NCBI RefSeq assembly: GCF_020858115.1
Contig: NZ_JACYMM010000011.1
Coordinates: 124,001-188,000, forward strand
Length of the DNA: 64,000 bases
Direction of reading: 5' to 3'
Source: Janthinobacterium sp. FW305-129
GTDB taxonomy: Bacteria; Pseudomonadota; Gammaproteobacteria; Burkholderiales; Burkholderiaceae_D
Below are positions 37,049 to 47,678 of this stretch, in pieces (within the stretch, counting starts at the first letter, position 1; each line of letters opens with the position of its first letter). The notes beneath the pieces are model-generated. The model ran no database searches. It was given only the letters and a program-made list of their open reading frames with translations, and was not told the origin of the DNA. A program made the position numbers and the translations under genes.

Positions 37049-37789
37049 CTAGCGGCCTTGGCGCTGGCGCACGTCCGACAGCAGGCGCGCGAATTCCTTC
37101 TTCACCACGCCATAGCATTCGCACACATTGCCTTCGAGGCCGGCGCGGTCCTGCACCGTGATATGGCCGCGCCGATAACTGATGAGGCCGCGCTGCTGCA
37201 GGCGCCCCGCCGCTTCCGTCACGCCTTCGCGGCGCACGCCCAGCATGTTGGCGATCAGTTCCTGCGTCATGGTCAGCTCGCGGTTCGGCAGGCGGTCCAT
37301 GGTCAGCAGCAGCCAGCGGCACAATTGCTGTTCCACCGTATGGTGGCGGTTGCATACGGCCGTCTGCGACATTTGCGTGATCAGGGCTTGCGTATAGCGC
37401 AGCAGCAAGCGCATGACGGGTCCGGCGCGGTCGAATTCTTCCATCAGCAGATGGGCCTTGAGCCGGTAGCCGACGCCGCCCGTCTGCACGACGGCACGGC
37501 TCGGCGTCGAGTTGCCGCCCATAAATAGCGACACGCCCACGATGCCCTCGTTGCCGACGCCGGCAATTTCCGACGAGCCGCCATTTTCCAGCAGGTAATG
37601 GATGGAAACGATGGCCGTGGTGGGAAAGTACACGTGCTGCAGCTTGTCGCCCGAGTCGTAGATCACGTCGCCCAGCAGCATGGAGACTTGCTCCAGATGG
37701 GGAGCCAGGCGCGCGAAATCGGCGTCGAGCATGGCGGCGAGCAAATGGTTTTGATTCGGGTTGTGCAGCTGGGCATGCGGACTCGACAT
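37049..37789 (-). CDS. Crp/Fnr-family transcriptional regulator
   Basis: 246 residues from [15 protein letters not shown]. Cyclic-nucleotide-binding-like domain (about 30-140, [24 protein letters not shown]) and a C-terminal winged helix (about 165-235, [26 protein letters not shown]). It lacks the FNR cysteine set and the Arg/Ser cAMP-binding signature, so its signal is unclear. AGGA lies nine bases before the ATG. Divergent from the GGDEF-EAL gene, with two palindromes between them that may be its operators. Confidence 0.92.
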   Translation of the reverse strand: MSSPHAQLHNPNQNHLLAAMLDADFARLAPHLEQVSMLLGDVIYDSGDKLQHVYFPTTAIVSIHYLLENGGSSEIAGVGNEGIVGVSLFMGGNSTPSRAVVQTGGVGYRLKAHLLMEEFDRAGPVMRLLLRYTQALITQMSQTAVCNRHHTVEQQLCRWLLLTMDRLPNRELTMTQELIANMLGVRREGVTEAAGRLQQRGLISYRRGHITVQDRAGLEGNVCECYGVVKKEFARLLSDVRQRQGR

Positions 37790-37860
37790 GGGCAGGTTTC
37801 CTGGTTTCCAGTCGTCAGCTAGGGGGTGTATGAAAGGCGTCCGAACGAGGGTCGCCATGG

Positions 37861-37876
37861 TGTGCAGCGTAACACA
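37861..37876. promoter_or_regulatory. CRP-like palindrome
   Basis: TGTGCAGCGTAACACA has the TGTG-N8-CACA layout of CRP/FNR-family sites and lies 72 bases upstream of the crp/fnr-type gene. Confidence 0.4.
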
Positions 37877-37919
37877 CTGCTTGCACGGTGGACCGACTAT
37901 ATTTCTTGCTGGCATGAAT

Positions 37920-37941
37920 GTCCGTTCGGTAGCGAACGGAC
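37920..37941. promoter_or_regulatory. Perfect inverted repeat in the divergent promoter region
   Basis: Arms GTCCGTTCG and CGAACGGAC with the spacer GTAG. Located between the crp/fnr-type gene and the GGDEF-EAL gene; either an operator or an RNA hairpin in the leader of the latter. Confidence 0.5.
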
Positions 37942-38027
37942 GCTGCATCGCTGCGCGCCCTACAGTCAATCACTGCCAGGGCTGCCCGATCACGGATCGG
38001 TGCCGGCGCTGCTTACCGGACGCCATC

Positions 38028-40124
38028 ATGCAATCATTCTTCAAGCGCATCTCCATTTCCGTCTCCACCTCGGCCCTGATCACCCTGGCGGTCGGCCTGT
38101 GCCTGACGGCGCTGTGCTATGTCTCGGCGCGGCAGATCGAAGCGGAAAGCGCCAGGGTGCTGCTGCAATACCACGCCAGCGGCCATGCGCTGAGTGCGGC
38201 CATGCTGCCCGCGCATGGGCTGACCCTGGATGCGAACCGCCGCGGCTCGCTGTACGTGTTGCTGGGTGGAATATTATCGAGCCTGCTGGCCACGGCCTAT
38301 GTGTACCAGCTGGTGTCGCGCAATTCCGTGATTGCCCGCATCACGGGCGAACGCACGGCGGCCTTGCAGTTTGCCAATTTGCGCCTGTCCGAGGATATCG
38401 CCGCGCGCATGCGCAATGAAAAGTCGCTGCGTTTGCGCGAACGCATCATCGAAGTCTCGGACAATGCCATCATCCTGTGCAGCGCCGACGCGCCCGGCTA
38501 CCTGATCGAATACGTCAATCCCGCCTTCGAGCGCATCACGGGGTACGCGGCCGGCGAAGTCATCGGACAGCGACTGGAAGACCTGCAGGGGCCGGAACAT
38601 GCGCGCCAGGACATGCATGCCATCAGCGCGGCCTTGAACGAACAGCGCGAAGGCAAGGCCATCGTACGCAATTTCCGCAAGGATGGCAGCACGTACTGGA
38701 GCGAGCTGTTTGTCGCGCCCGTGCGCGACGATGGCGATGGCGCCGTCAGTCACTTTGTCGTGGCGCAATATGACATCAGCACCGTCATGCGCTTCGAGCA
38801 GGAACTGGAATTCCAGTCGCGCCACGATATCCTCACGGGCCTGGCCAACCGTTTATTGCTGCGCGAGCGGCTGGAACAGGCGATGGCCGTGGCGCGCCGC
38901 AGCACCCTGCCCCTGTGGGTGGTCTTCATCGACCTCGACCGCTTTAAATTCGTCAACGACACCCTGGGCCACGACGCGGGCGATACCCTGCTGAAACTGA
39001 TCGCCGACCGCCTGCGCGCCGCCACGCGCGAAGTCGATACGGTGGCGCGACTCGGCGGAGACGAATTCGTCCTGCTGCTGCCGCAACACGCCAACAGCGA
39101 CCCGGGCCAGCTCATCCTGCAGCGCGTGCTGGACGCCGTGGCCCAGCCGCTGCTGGTGGGCGGCCATGAATTCTTTCTCACGTGCAGCATGGGCGTGGCC
39201 ACCTATCCCGACGATGGCGACAGCGCGGAAACCCTGATCAAGCATGCCGACATCGCCATGTACCGGGCCAAGGAGCAAGGCCGCAACCACTGGCAAAGCT
39301 ACGCGCCGGCCATGAATGCCAGCATGCTGGCCCGGCTGAACCTGGAAAGCGAGTTGCGCCATGCGCTCGAGCGTGGCCAGTTCCACCTCGTGTACCAGCC
39401 GCAGGTGGAGCTCGACAGTGGCAAGATCGTCGGCATGGAAGCGCTGCTGCGCTGGCGCCACCCCACCCTGGGCGCCATCGCGCCCGGCGAATTCATCCAC
39501 CTGGCCGAAGAAATGGGCTTGATCGTGCCCATCGGCGCCTGGGTGCTGCACACGGCGTGCGCGCAAGCAAGGGCGTGGCAACGGGAGGGACTGGGCGGCT
39601 TGCGCCTGGCCGTCAATTTGTCTGCGCGGCAATTCCGGCAAAGCGGCTTGCTGCAATCGGTGCGGGAGATATTGGCCGTGACGGGCCTGGAAGCGCGTTT
39701 CCTGGAGCTGGAATTGACGGAAAGCATGATGATGCAGGATGTGGAACAGGCGATCGCCACCATGGGCAAGCTCAAGGCGCTGGGCTTGCAGCTGTCGATC
39801 GACGACTTCGGCACCGGCTATTCCAGCCTGGCCTACCTGCGCCGCTTCCCCATCGACGTATTAAAAATCGACAAATCCTTCGTCAGCGACCTCACGCACA
39901 GCGACGACGACGCGGCCATCGTGCAAGCCATCATCGCGCTGGCACACAGCCTGCGCCTGAAAGTGATTGCCGAAGGCGTGGAAACGGCGCAGCAGCTGGC
40001 CTTCCTGCGCCAGCACGGCTGCGACCAGATGCAGGGCTATCTGTTCAGCCGTCCGCTGGCCGCACCCGCCTTCGAGGAATTATTACGCCAGGGCAGCACC
40101 TTGCCTGCCCTGGCGATGGTTTGA
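38028..40124 (+). CDS. Membrane-bound PAS-GGDEF-EAL protein (cyclic-di-GMP turnover)
   Basis: 698 residues from [15 protein letters not shown]. Two transmembrane helices (about 16-35 and 74-95) flank a short periplasmic loop; then coiled coil, PAS (about 138-255), GGDEF with an intact LGGDEF at 342-347, and EAL with EALLRWRHP at 471-479, ELTESMMM and [13 protein letters not shown]. Both catalytic signatures look intact, so it may make and/or degrade c-di-GMP. The frame stays open upstream to 37761; an ATG at 37914 would add 38 residues with an FNR-like cysteine cluster (see findings). Neither ATG has a strong Shine-Dalgarno. Confidence 0.92.
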   Translation: MQSFFKRISISVSTSALITLAVGLCLTALCYVSARQIEAESARVLLQYHASGHALSAAMLPAHGLTLDANRRGSLYVLLGGILSSLLATAYVYQLVSRNSVIARITGERTAALQFANLRLSEDIAARMRNEKSLRLRERIIEVSDNAIILCSADAPGYLIEYVNPAFERITGYAAGEVIGQRLEDLQGPEHARQDMHAISAALNEQREGKAIVRNFRKDGSTYWSELFVAPVRDDGDGAVSHFVVAQYDISTVMRFEQELEFQSRHDILTGLANRLLLRERLEQAMAVARRSTLPLWVVFIDLDRFKFVNDTLGHDAGDTLLKLIADRLRAATREVDTVARLGGDEFVLLLPQHANSDPGQLILQRVLDAVAQPLLVGGHEFFLTCSMGVATYPDDGDSAETLIKHADIAMYRAKEQGRNHWQSYAPAMNASMLARLNLESELRHALERGQFHLVYQPQVELDSGKIVGMEALLRWRHPTLGAIAPGEFIHLAEEMGLIVPIGAWVLHTACAQARAWQREGLGGLRLAVNLSARQFRQSGLLQSVREILAVTGLEARFLELELTESMMMQDVEQAIATMGKLKALGLQLSIDDFGTGYSSLAYLRRFPIDVLKIDKSFVSDLTHSDDDAAIVQAIIALAHSLRLKVIAEGVETAQQLAFLRQHGCDQMQGYLFSRPLAAPAFEELLRQGSTLPALAMV

Positions 40125-40131
40125 GCAGGCC

Positions 40132-41172
40132 TTAAAACGCGTGGCGCAAGCCGATGTTGAAAGCGCGGTTGCCCGTGCCCACTTCCGTGGCGTTGCCCAC
40201 CATGTAGGCGGCATCGTTGCGGTTGCGGATGTGCGCGTAAGCAACATACACCTTGCTGCGCTTGGACAAGGCGTACGTGGCGCCGATGGCCAGCTGCTGC
40301 GCGTCGCGGTTGGCCGCATCGCGGTCATCCTTGCGCACATACGAGGCCAGCAAGGTCGTCGCGCCGAGCGGCACGGACACGCCGACGATGGCGTCGCGGC
40401 TGTCGTTCGACGCGGTGGGCGCCTGCGCCGCGCCATATGGGTTTTCCGCGAAGAACATCGAGCTGCCCTCGCCCGTGTTGCGGCCATAGCCGGCAAACGC
40501 CGTGGCCACGCCGAAGTTGTAGTTACCCGCCAGAATGGTGTTGTTCGCGTCGGCCTTGCCCGGCTCGCCGGCACGGCTCTGGCGCGCCAGGCGCAGGGTC
40601 AAAGGACCGTTGACATAGCCCAGGGACAGGCCCAGCGAACGTTGATCTGCCACAACACCCGTATGTTCGCCAAAGCCGTACATCACCGTGGCGGTGACGC
40701 CGCGCAGCTCGGGCGAGGTGTAGCGCACGGTATTGTCGATGCGCGTGGCCGAGTAGCCGGCCAGGTTGGTCGCCGCGCCGGCAAAGCCGCCTTCGAAGGG
40801 GTCGGCCACGTCCGTCAGCGCCTGGCTTTGCAGGTTGTACTGGCGGCCCACGGTCAGCATGCCCAGCGGGCTATTGAGGCCGACAAAGGCCTGGCGGCCG
40901 AACAATTGGCCCGCCTGGTCCGAGCGGCCCGTGTCGCTCAGGACGCCCGCCTCCAGGGTGAACACGGCTTGCAAGCCATTGCCCAGCGCTTCCGTGCCGC
41001 GCAAGCCCAGGCGCGAACCGGCCGAGATGCCGCTGGTGAGCTTGCTGACGCCGCCTTCCTGCACCAGGCCCGCATCCATCAGGCCATACACTTCAACGGA
41101 CGACTGGGCGTGGGCGGCAGGCAAGGCGCCCAGGGTGGTGGCAAGGCCGGCAACGATGGCGATTTTTTTCAT
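40132..41172 (-). CDS. Gram-negative porin (trimeric, general type)
   Basis: 346 residues from MKKIAIVAGLATTLGALPAAHA, a clear signal peptide. The mature start SSVEVYGLMDAGLVQEGG and segments SRLGLRGTEALGNGLQAVFTLEAG, GRQAFVGLNSPLGMLTVGRQ and the terminal FNIGLRHAF are characteristic of betaproteobacterial 16-strand porins. It allows passive diffusion of small solutes across the outer membrane. AAGGA lies upstream of the ATG. Ends eight bases from the stop of the convergent GGDEF-EAL gene, without a visible terminator. Confidence 0.95.
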   Translation of the reverse strand: MKKIAIVAGLATTLGALPAAHAQSSVEVYGLMDAGLVQEGGVSKLTSGISAGSRLGLRGTEALGNGLQAVFTLEAGVLSDTGRSDQAGQLFGRQAFVGLNSPLGMLTVGRQYNLQSQALTDVADPFEGGFAGAATNLAGYSATRIDNTVRYTSPELRGVTATVMYGFGEHTGVVADQRSLGLSLGYVNGPLTLRLARQSRAGEPGKADANNTILAGNYNFGVATAFAGYGRNTGEGSSMFFAENPYGAAQAPTASNDSRDAIVGVSVPLGATTLLASYVRKDDRDAANRDAQQLAIGATYALSKRSKVYVAYAHIRNRNDAAYMVGNATEVGTGNRAFNIGLRHAF

Positions 41173-41704
41173 GATGATTTCCTTGTAAAAGCGACACCAG
41201 GAAAGCGGCGGCCACGGCAAGGCCACAGGCGGCAAGGCGCCATGCGGGGGATGCCGTATCAAAAGACGACGCGCCGGACAACAAATCCTGGCTAAGCTGT
41301 GGCGGCAGCGGCGTGCAATGGAGGCGCCGCTTTGATTCCGCCGTGAATGGTGCACCGCTGGCGGTGCGCGTGGCTCAGGCGCCCGGCCCGGAGGGGACGC
41401 TCTGAAGGTGGCTGGCATCGCTGATGCGCTGGCCTTGAGACGCGGACGAGTGCTGGATATGAAACGTTATACAACCGCGTCTGCAGGCGCCGTCCGCAAG
41501 GGTGGGGCAGGAGGCGCCGAGGCCGGCATTGTAGCATCGGCAGCGCCCTTATTCCCGTTCTGTTGCAGGAAAACGACTCGCCAGGCCGCCAAAACACGGC
41601 CATTCCGCCGCGCAAGATGGCGCATGCCGTCCAGGCCAACACTGCGGCAGCGCCAGGCCGGCGGCCTTGCCCTGATCCTTGCAGGGCGGTGCGGCTGCCG
41701 GAAT
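41173..41704. other. Intergenic region upstream of the porin gene
   Basis: 532 bases between the Sel1/ankyrin gene and the porin gene. It holds several short perfect inverted repeats: AGCGGCG/CGCCGCT (41307-41331), GCACCG/CGGTGC (41352-41367) and GCCCTG/CAGGGC (41669-41687). None has a T-tract. I found no convincing promoter and no credible gene; the porin mRNA may have a long structured leader. Confidence 0.5.
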
Positions 41705-44059
41705 CTAGCGCGCCTTGGCTGCCGCCTTCAGCAAGGCCAGCACGGCCTTGCTTTCCGGTGTCGACGCCCGTTCCTGCGCCATCTTCAACACGGAAAATTC
41801 CCCGCCCTGCGGATCGGCGCCCAGGCTCAGCAACAGCTTGACCATCGCCGCGTCGCTATTTTCGACGGCCGCCAGCAAGGGCGGACGATAACCGTCGTTG
41901 ACGATAGGCGCGCCCATCGCGGCCAGGCGGGCGACCCAGTCGTGCCGCTGGCTGCGCACCGCATGCCACAGCAGCGTCTCCTTTTCCAGACGCCGCGAAT
42001 CGAGCGCCGCCTGCTGTCCCTGGTAAGACACTTCGGCGGCGGGGCCGACTTGCTGCCATGGCATGCCGGGCACCACCAGCTGGCGCAGCACGTCGTCGGA
42101 CGCCGGCTGATGGTTGTACATGGCGCGCATCGCGGCGTCGAGCCAGCGATCCTCTCCCTTTGCATCATGCCGGGGCACGCGCTGCTTGAGCCAATCGAGC
42201 GCGCCGGCGTTGCCCGCTTCGGCGGCATAGGCGTACAGCGACTTGTCCTGCTCATCAACATTCGGCGTGGTGCCGGTGGCCAGCATTTTATCGAGCACTT
42301 CGGTGCCGCGCGTCAGGCGCAGCAAGCGCCCCCATATCAACGAATCGGCCAGCGGCCGTTCGGCTGGCTGCGCAGCCCCGCCTTTCTTGGCTTTTTTCTC
42401 TGCCAGATACTGGTCTACCAGCAAATATGGCCGGCCCGCGCCTGCGTCGAGCATGGCGATCATGCTGGCCGTCCGTTCATTCGCGTCTATCAATTCCGGC
42501 AAGATGCCCGCATCCTCTTGCTGCAAGGCGTATTCCAGCGGCGCCATCGTTTGGTTTTCGCCGCCGTATTGCCGCACATCGGCGCCATGCGCCAGCAACA
42601 GGCGCACCATCGCGGCATTGCCATACAGGGCAGCCAGATGCAGGGGCGCGGCGTGGTACAGCGTATCGCCTTCGCCGAGCGGCACGCCGCGTTGCAACAG
42701 CAGCGTCATCATGCGCAGCTTGGTGGGCAACAGCGCGGCGTGCCGCTCACGCAGCGCCTGGCGGCGGGCCGGCTGCGAGGCCTGCGCCAGTCGCTCCTGA
42801 TCGTCGTCCCGCCACGTTTGCGCCTTCAGCCATGCCGCTTCGGCTTCGAACATGCTGGATGGAGGCAAGATCAAATAGTTCAGCAAGGGAAGCCTGTCGA
42901 GCGCATAGTTGCCCGGCTCGGCAACGCCGGCAAGCAGCTTGCCGAAAGCCGCTTCATCGCCCTCTCTGGCAGCCTTGAACAGCGCCGTCACCTCTGGCGT
43001 CGGCGGCAGCTTGTTGCGTGCCTCGTGCACATAATTGATCAAGCGTTCCATGCCGTGCACGGAGACCTGCGGCAACGGCATGCCCACCTTCCATGCCCGC
43101 GCCAGCTGATCCGCCTCGGCCTGTTGCGCCGCATTCAGTTTCTTTGCCCAGCGGGCCACGGCGTCGCCGGCCTCCGCCGCGCCGCCCGCCGCCGCCAACT
43201 GGCTCAGCATGGAAGCGAGCACATAGTCCTGCGGCACGCCCGCCTCCTCGCCATACAGCACGGCCAGCAGCAGCTGGGCCTTGGCAATGCCGCTTTCGGC
43301 GGCCTTACGCAGCCAGCGGGCGGCCTGCTTTTCATCCAGGCCGCCCGTGCCTTTCCAGCACAGCAAGCCCAGCTGGTAGGCGGCTTCCATGTCGCCGGCC
43401 TCGGCGGCGCGGCGGTACCAGTCCTGCGGCGAGCGCTGTCCCGTCAGCGACGTCGTCGGCAGGGGCGCGCCCCGCTTCCAGCTGGCAGCCAGGCGCACGG
43501 CTTCATCGACCTGGTCCGGCGACATCCTGCCACGCTGCGCCGGCAGGGACTTCTCCATCGCGGCCGCGCCGCTCCACTCCTTGTCTTGCTGCGCCAGCAG
43601 GTTGAGTGCATATGACAGCACCCGGTCGGCCGGCCCGCCTTCGCCCCGTTCATGCATTTGTGCCAGATCCTGCAGGGGCTTGCCTTCACCCTGCGCCGCC
43701 ATGACGCCCAACCAGGGCCGCGCGCGCGATGGATTGCGCATGCGGCCCGGCGCGTATGCATACATGAAAACCAGCGCCTCCTGCGCGGCGCGATCGCCGC
43801 CCTTGGCCGCCAGCAGATACCAGCGCTCCGCTTCAGCCTCGCTGCGCTCCACGTCCCGGCATTCGCTCCGGCCCCCGTAGATATCGCCGAGGACTTTCTG
43901 CGCCTCCACATTGCCACCCTGCGCCGGTCCGCGCAATTGCGCCACGGCCTTGCTGCAGCGCCCATCCTGCAGAGCCTCCATCCCCTCCGGAACGCCGGCG
44001 CACGCGCCTCCGGCAGCCAATCCTGCGCCGAACACGGCCAATTGCCACAATTTTTTCAT
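41705..44059 (-). CDS. Exported Sel1-repeat and ankyrin-repeat protein
   Basis: 784 residues from MKKLWQLAVFGAGLAAGGACA, a signal peptide. The N-terminal half has Sel1/TPR-like repeats (VEAQKVLGDIYG; GDMEAAYQLGLLCWKGTGGL; GIAKAQLLLAVLYGEEAG). The C-terminal half has ankyrin repeats (APLHLAALYGNAAMVRLLLA; LLAAVENSDAAMVKLLLSLG). Both are protein-contact scaffolds. It should be periplasmic or surface-exposed. No partner gene is adjacent, so the role is unknown. The chosen ATG is the only one giving a good signal peptide. Confidence 0.88.
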   Translation of the reverse strand: MKKLWQLAVFGAGLAAGGACAGVPEGMEALQDGRCSKAVAQLRGPAQGGNVEAQKVLGDIYGGRSECRDVERSEAEAERWYLLAAKGGDRAAQEALVFMYAYAPGRMRNPSRARPWLGVMAAQGEGKPLQDLAQMHERGEGGPADRVLSYALNLLAQQDKEWSGAAAMEKSLPAQRGRMSPDQVDEAVRLAASWKRGAPLPTTSLTGQRSPQDWYRRAAEAGDMEAAYQLGLLCWKGTGGLDEKQAARWLRKAAESGIAKAQLLLAVLYGEEAGVPQDYVLASMLSQLAAAGGAAEAGDAVARWAKKLNAAQQAEADQLARAWKVGMPLPQVSVHGMERLINYVHEARNKLPPTPEVTALFKAAREGDEAAFGKLLAGVAEPGNYALDRLPLLNYLILPPSSMFEAEAAWLKAQTWRDDDQERLAQASQPARRQALRERHAALLPTKLRMMTLLLQRGVPLGEGDTLYHAAPLHLAALYGNAAMVRLLLAHGADVRQYGGENQTMAPLEYALQQEDAGILPELIDANERTASMIAMLDAGAGRPYLLVDQYLAEKKAKKGGAAQPAERPLADSLIWGRLLRLTRGTEVLDKMLATGTTPNVDEQDKSLYAYAAEAGNAGALDWLKQRVPRHDAKGEDRWLDAAMRAMYNHQPASDDVLRQLVVPGMPWQQVGPAAEVSYQGQQAALDSRRLEKETLLWHAVRSQRHDWVARLAAMGAPIVNDGYRPPLLAAVENSDAAMVKLLLSLGADPQGGEFSVLKMAQERASTPESKAVLALLKAAAKAR

Positions 44060-44194
44060 GATCGCCTGAATATTTAAATAATATTGCAAAGATGATAGCT
44101 TGAAAAAAATACAATGAGGCAATATTGCGCAATCGTGCGCGGCTTTTCGGGCCATCCAGGCCCGCTATTTGCTGCGCATGCTTTATGCACCCCT

Positions 44195-44200
44195 TATAAT
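44195..44200 (+). promoter_or_regulatory. -10 element upstream of valS
   Basis: Perfect TATAAT about 30 bases before the valS ATG, implying a short leader. The best -35 (TTGCTG) is 20 bases away, longer than ideal. Confidence 0.45.
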
Positions 44201-44229
44201 GGTTCCTTTTGCCAATCACACGCCAAATC

Positions 44230-47049
44230 ATGGAATTAGCCAAGTCTTTCGAGCCCGCCGACATTGAACAATTCTGGCGCACCGAGTGGGAACAGCGCGG
44301 TTACTTTACCGCCACCCTCGATGCGGGAAAACCTTCCTTCAGCATCCAGTTGCCGCCGCCGAACGTCACCGGCACCCTGCACATGGGCCATGCGTTCAAC
44401 CAGACCATCATGGATGGCCTGACCCGCTACCACCGCATGCTGGGCCACAACACGGCCTGGATACCGGGCACCGACCATGCGGGCATCGCCACGCAAATCG
44501 TCGTGCAGCGCCAGCTGGACGCGCAAAAGATTTCGCGCCATGACCTGGGCCGCGAGAAATTCGTGGAAAAAGTGTGGGAATGGAAAGAAAAATCCGGTTC
44601 CATCATCACCGGGCAAATGCGCCGCCTGGGCGCCTCGGCCGACTGGCAGCGCGAATACTTCACGATGGACGAGCCGCGCTCGAAAGTCGTCACCGACGTC
44701 TTCGTGCGCCTGTTCGAGCAGGGCCTGATCTACCGCGGCAAGCGCCTGGTCAACTGGGACCCCGTGCTGGGCACGGCCGTGTCCGACCTGGAAGTGGTGT
44801 CCGAGGAAGAAGACGGTTCCATGTGGTACATCAAATACCCGCTGGCCGACGGCAGCGGTTTCCTGACGGTGGCGACGACCCGTCCTGAAACCATGCTGGG
44901 CGACGTGGCCGTGGCCGTCGATCCGACGGACGAGCGCTACACGGCGCTGGTGGGCAAGATGCTGAAATTGCCGTTGACGGACCGCGAAATCCCCATCATC
45001 GCCGACGAATACGTCGACAAGGAATTCGGCACCGGCTGCGTCAAGATTACCCCGGCGCACGACATGAACGATTACGCCGTCGGCCAGCGCCACAAACTGG
45101 CGCAGATCGTCATCCTGACCCTGGACGCGAAGATCACGGACGACGCACCCGAAGCGTATCGCGGCATGGACCGCTTTGCCGCCCGCAAGCAGATCGTCGC
45201 CGACCTCGACGCGCAAGGCTTGCTGGAACAGGTCAAGCCGCATAAACTGATGGTGCCGCGCGGCGACCGCACGGGCGTCGTCATCGAGCCGATGCTGACC
45301 GACCAGTGGTTCGTCGCCATGAGCAAGCCGGCCCCGGAAGGCACTTTCTTCCCCGGTAAATCGATCGCGGAAACGGCGCTGGACAAGGTCGCCAACGGCG
45401 AAATCAAGTTCGTGCCGGAAAACTGGAGCACCACCTACAACCAGTGGCTCAACAACATCCAGGACTGGTGCATCTCGCGCCAGCTGTGGTGGGGCCATCA
45501 AATCCCGGCGTGGTACGACGACGCGGGCAATATCTTTGTTGCGAAAACGCAAGCCGAAGCGGAAGCCAAGGCGCTGGCCGCCGGCAGCACGGGTCCCTTG
45601 AAGCGCGACGACGACGTGCTCGACACGTGGTTCTCGTCGGCGCTGGTGCCGTTCTCGACGATGGGTTGGCCTGAAGAAACTCCGGACATGAAGGCCTTCC
45701 TGCCCTCGTCCGTGCTGGTCACGGGTTTCGACATCATCTTCTTCTGGGTCGCGCGCATGGTCATGATGACGGCGCACTTCACGGGCAAGGTGCCGTTTGA
45801 AACCGTTTACGTGCACGGCCTCGTGCGCGATTCGACGGGGCAAAAAATGTCGAAGTCGAAGGGCAACACCCTGGACCCGATCGACCTGATCGACGGCATC
45901 GACCTGGAAGGCTTGATCGTCAAGCGCACCACGGGCCTGATGAATCCGCGCGACGCGGAAAAGATCACCAAGGCGACGCGCAAGGAATTCCCGGAAGGCA
46001 TTTCGGCCTACGGCACGGACGCCGTGCGCTTCACCATGGCCAGCTACGCCTCGCTGGGCCGCAACATCAATTTCGACCTGGGCCGCTGCGAAGGCTACCG
46101 CAACTTCTGCAACAAGATGTGGAACGCCACCCGTTTCGTCATGATGAACACGGAAGGCAAGGATTGCACGGCGAACGATGTTGATCTGTCGCAAGCGGAC
46201 AAGTGGATTATCTCGCTGCTGCAAAAGGCGGAACTGGACGTGGCCAAGGGCTTTGAAGACTTCCGTTTCGACAATATCGCCGCATCGATCTACAAATTCG
46301 TGTGGGACGAGTATTGCGACTGGTACCTGGAAGTAGCCAAGGTGCAAGTACAGCAAGGTACGGAAGGCCAGCAGCGCGCCACCCGCCACACCCTGCTGCG
46401 CGTGCTGGAAGTGGTGCTGCGCCTGGCCCATCCGATCATCCCGTTCGTCACGGAAGCGCTGTGGCAAAGCGTTGCGCCGCTGGCCGGCAAGCTGCCGAAG
46501 GCCGACGGTGAGCCCAAGGGCGTGTCCATCATGATGCAGCCGTATCCGATCGCCAACACCGACAAGATCGATGAAAGCGCCGAAGCGTGGATGCAGCAGC
46601 TGAAAGCGTTGACGGATGCGACGCGCAACCTGCGCGGCGAAATGCAGATTTCGCCATCCGTGCGCGTGCCGCTGATCGTCGAAGCGGGCAATGCGACGGA
46701 AAAGGCCGCGCTGGCGTCGTACGCGCCGTACATCCAGTCGCTGGGCAAGCTGGCCGACGTGCAGATCGTCGACACGCTGCCGGACTCGCCTGCGGCCGTC
46801 GCCATCGTCGGCACCACCAAGCTGATGCTGAAAGTGGAGATCGACGTGGCGGCCGAACGCGAGCGCCTGGGCAAGGAAATCGCCCGCATCGAAGCGGAAA
46901 TTGCCAAGGTCAACAGCAAGTTGGGCAATGAAAGCTTCGTCGCGCGCGCCCCTGCCGCCATCGTTGCGCAAGAAAACGAGCGTTTGCTCAGTTTTTCGGC
47001 GACAATTGAAAAACTGCGCGAACAGTTTGCTAAACTAGCCAGCGCATAA
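44230..47049 (+). CDS. valS: Valyl-tRNA synthetase
   Basis: 939 residues. Class Ia synthetase charging tRNA-Val. The HIGH motif appears as HMGH (51-54, in [14 protein letters not shown]) and KMSKS at about 539-543. The editing domain follows [10 protein letters not shown], and the C-terminal coiled coil ([19 protein letters not shown]) is typical of ValS. The ATG at 44230 is chosen because MELAKSFEP fits the family; there is no clear Shine-Dalgarno, and a TTG at 44209 would add seven residues. Confidence 0.98.
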   Translation: MELAKSFEPADIEQFWRTEWEQRGYFTATLDAGKPSFSIQLPPPNVTGTLHMGHAFNQTIMDGLTRYHRMLGHNTAWIPGTDHAGIATQIVVQRQLDAQKISRHDLGREKFVEKVWEWKEKSGSIITGQMRRLGASADWQREYFTMDEPRSKVVTDVFVRLFEQGLIYRGKRLVNWDPVLGTAVSDLEVVSEEEDGSMWYIKYPLADGSGFLTVATTRPETMLGDVAVAVDPTDERYTALVGKMLKLPLTDREIPIIADEYVDKEFGTGCVKITPAHDMNDYAVGQRHKLAQIVILTLDAKITDDAPEAYRGMDRFAARKQIVADLDAQGLLEQVKPHKLMVPRGDRTGVVIEPMLTDQWFVAMSKPAPEGTFFPGKSIAETALDKVANGEIKFVPENWSTTYNQWLNNIQDWCISRQLWWGHQIPAWYDDAGNIFVAKTQAEAEAKALAAGSTGPLKRDDDVLDTWFSSALVPFSTMGWPEETPDMKAFLPSSVLVTGFDIIFFWVARMVMMTAHFTGKVPFETVYVHGLVRDSTGQKMSKSKGNTLDPIDLIDGIDLEGLIVKRTTGLMNPRDAEKITKATRKEFPEGISAYGTDAVRFTMASYASLGRNINFDLGRCEGYRNFCNKMWNATRFVMMNTEGKDCTANDVDLSQADKWIISLLQKAELDVAKGFEDFRFDNIAASIYKFVWDEYCDWYLEVAKVQVQQGTEGQQRATRHTLLRVLEVVLRLAHPIIPFVTEALWQSVAPLAGKLPKADGEPKGVSIMMQPYPIANTDKIDESAEAWMQQLKALTDATRNLRGEMQISPSVRVPLIVEAGNATEKAALASYAPYIQSLGKLADVQIVDTLPDSPAAVAIVGTTKLMLKVEIDVAAERERLGKEIARIEAEIAKVNSKLGNESFVARAPAAIVAQENERLLSFSATIEKLREQFAKLASA

Positions 47050-47067
47050 GGCAGGTTTGGAAGGATT

Positions 47068-47093
47068 GCGCGGCGTCATCCGTGACGCCGCGC
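47068..47093 (+). repeat. Perfect 11-base-pair hairpin after valS
   Basis: GCGCGGCGTCA and TGACGCCGCGC with loop TCCG, 19 bases after the valS stop. There is no T-tract, so it may stabilise the mRNA end rather than terminate. Confidence 0.6.
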
Positions 47094-47162
47094 AGCACCG
47101 CTGGTCTTGCCTTGGTATATAACTGTTCGTGACCCGATCAAAAAAACCATTGGAGACTAGCA

Positions 47163-47630
47163 ATGCATAAAATTTTCAAAGCAAGCGTCACAGCAAGCAT
47201 CATGATGGCCGCCCTGGCCATCGCCGGCAGCGCCGCCGCGCGCGACGGCAACTACACCCCTGTCGGCACGTGGAAAACCATCGACGACGCCAGCGGCAAG
47301 CCGAAATCCCTCGTCGTCATCACGGAAAACAACGGCGTCTTGCAAGGCAAGATCGACAAGCTGTTCCGTGGCCCGAACGAAGAGCAAAATCCCAAGTGCG
47401 ACAAGTGCACGGGCGCCAACAAGGACCAGCCCATCATCGGCCTGGTGATCCTGTCCGGCCTGAAATATGACGGCAAGGAATGGACGGGCGGCGAAATCAC
47501 GGACCCGGCCAGCGGCAAGGTCTACAAGAGCAAGGCCGAACTGATTGAAGGCGGCACCAAGCTGCAAGTGCGCGGCTATGTCGGCGTGCCGATGTTTGGC
47601 CGCTCGCAAACGTGGGTGCGCGAAGAGTAA
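47163..47630 (+). CDS. DUF2147 family exported protein
   Basis: 155 residues. Signal peptide (about 1-26, ending AAARD), then VGTWKTIDDASGKPKSLVVI, LQGKIDKLF, CDKCTGANKDQPIIGLVIL, the SGKVYKSKAEL strand and a terminal LQVRGYVGVPMFGRSQTWVR, the signature of DUF2147. Likely a small periplasmic beta-barrel of unknown function; CDKC may form a disulfide. GGAG lies seven bases before the ATG. A terminator follows. Confidence 0.9.
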   Translation: MHKIFKASVTASIMMAALAIAGSAAARDGNYTPVGTWKTIDDASGKPKSLVVITENNGVLQGKIDKLFRGPNEEQNPKCDKCTGANKDQPIIGLVILSGLKYDGKEWTGGEITDPASGKVYKSKAELIEGGTKLQVRGYVGVPMFGRSQTWVREE

Positions 47631-47654
47631 TCAACGCACGCCCTGCCCTGATGA

Positions 47655-47678
47655 AGCCGGCCATGCGCCGGCTTTTTT
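47655..47678 (+). terminator. Rho-independent terminator after the DUF2147 gene
   Basis: Stem AGCCGGC-CATGC-GCCGGCT with six T residues. Confidence 0.9.

Noticed and set aside
44236..46971. 911-codon open frame antisense to valS
   Set aside because: valS is certain on the other strand. Long antisense frames are expected at this GC content; the translation is rich in Arg/His/Gln/Val and matches no family.
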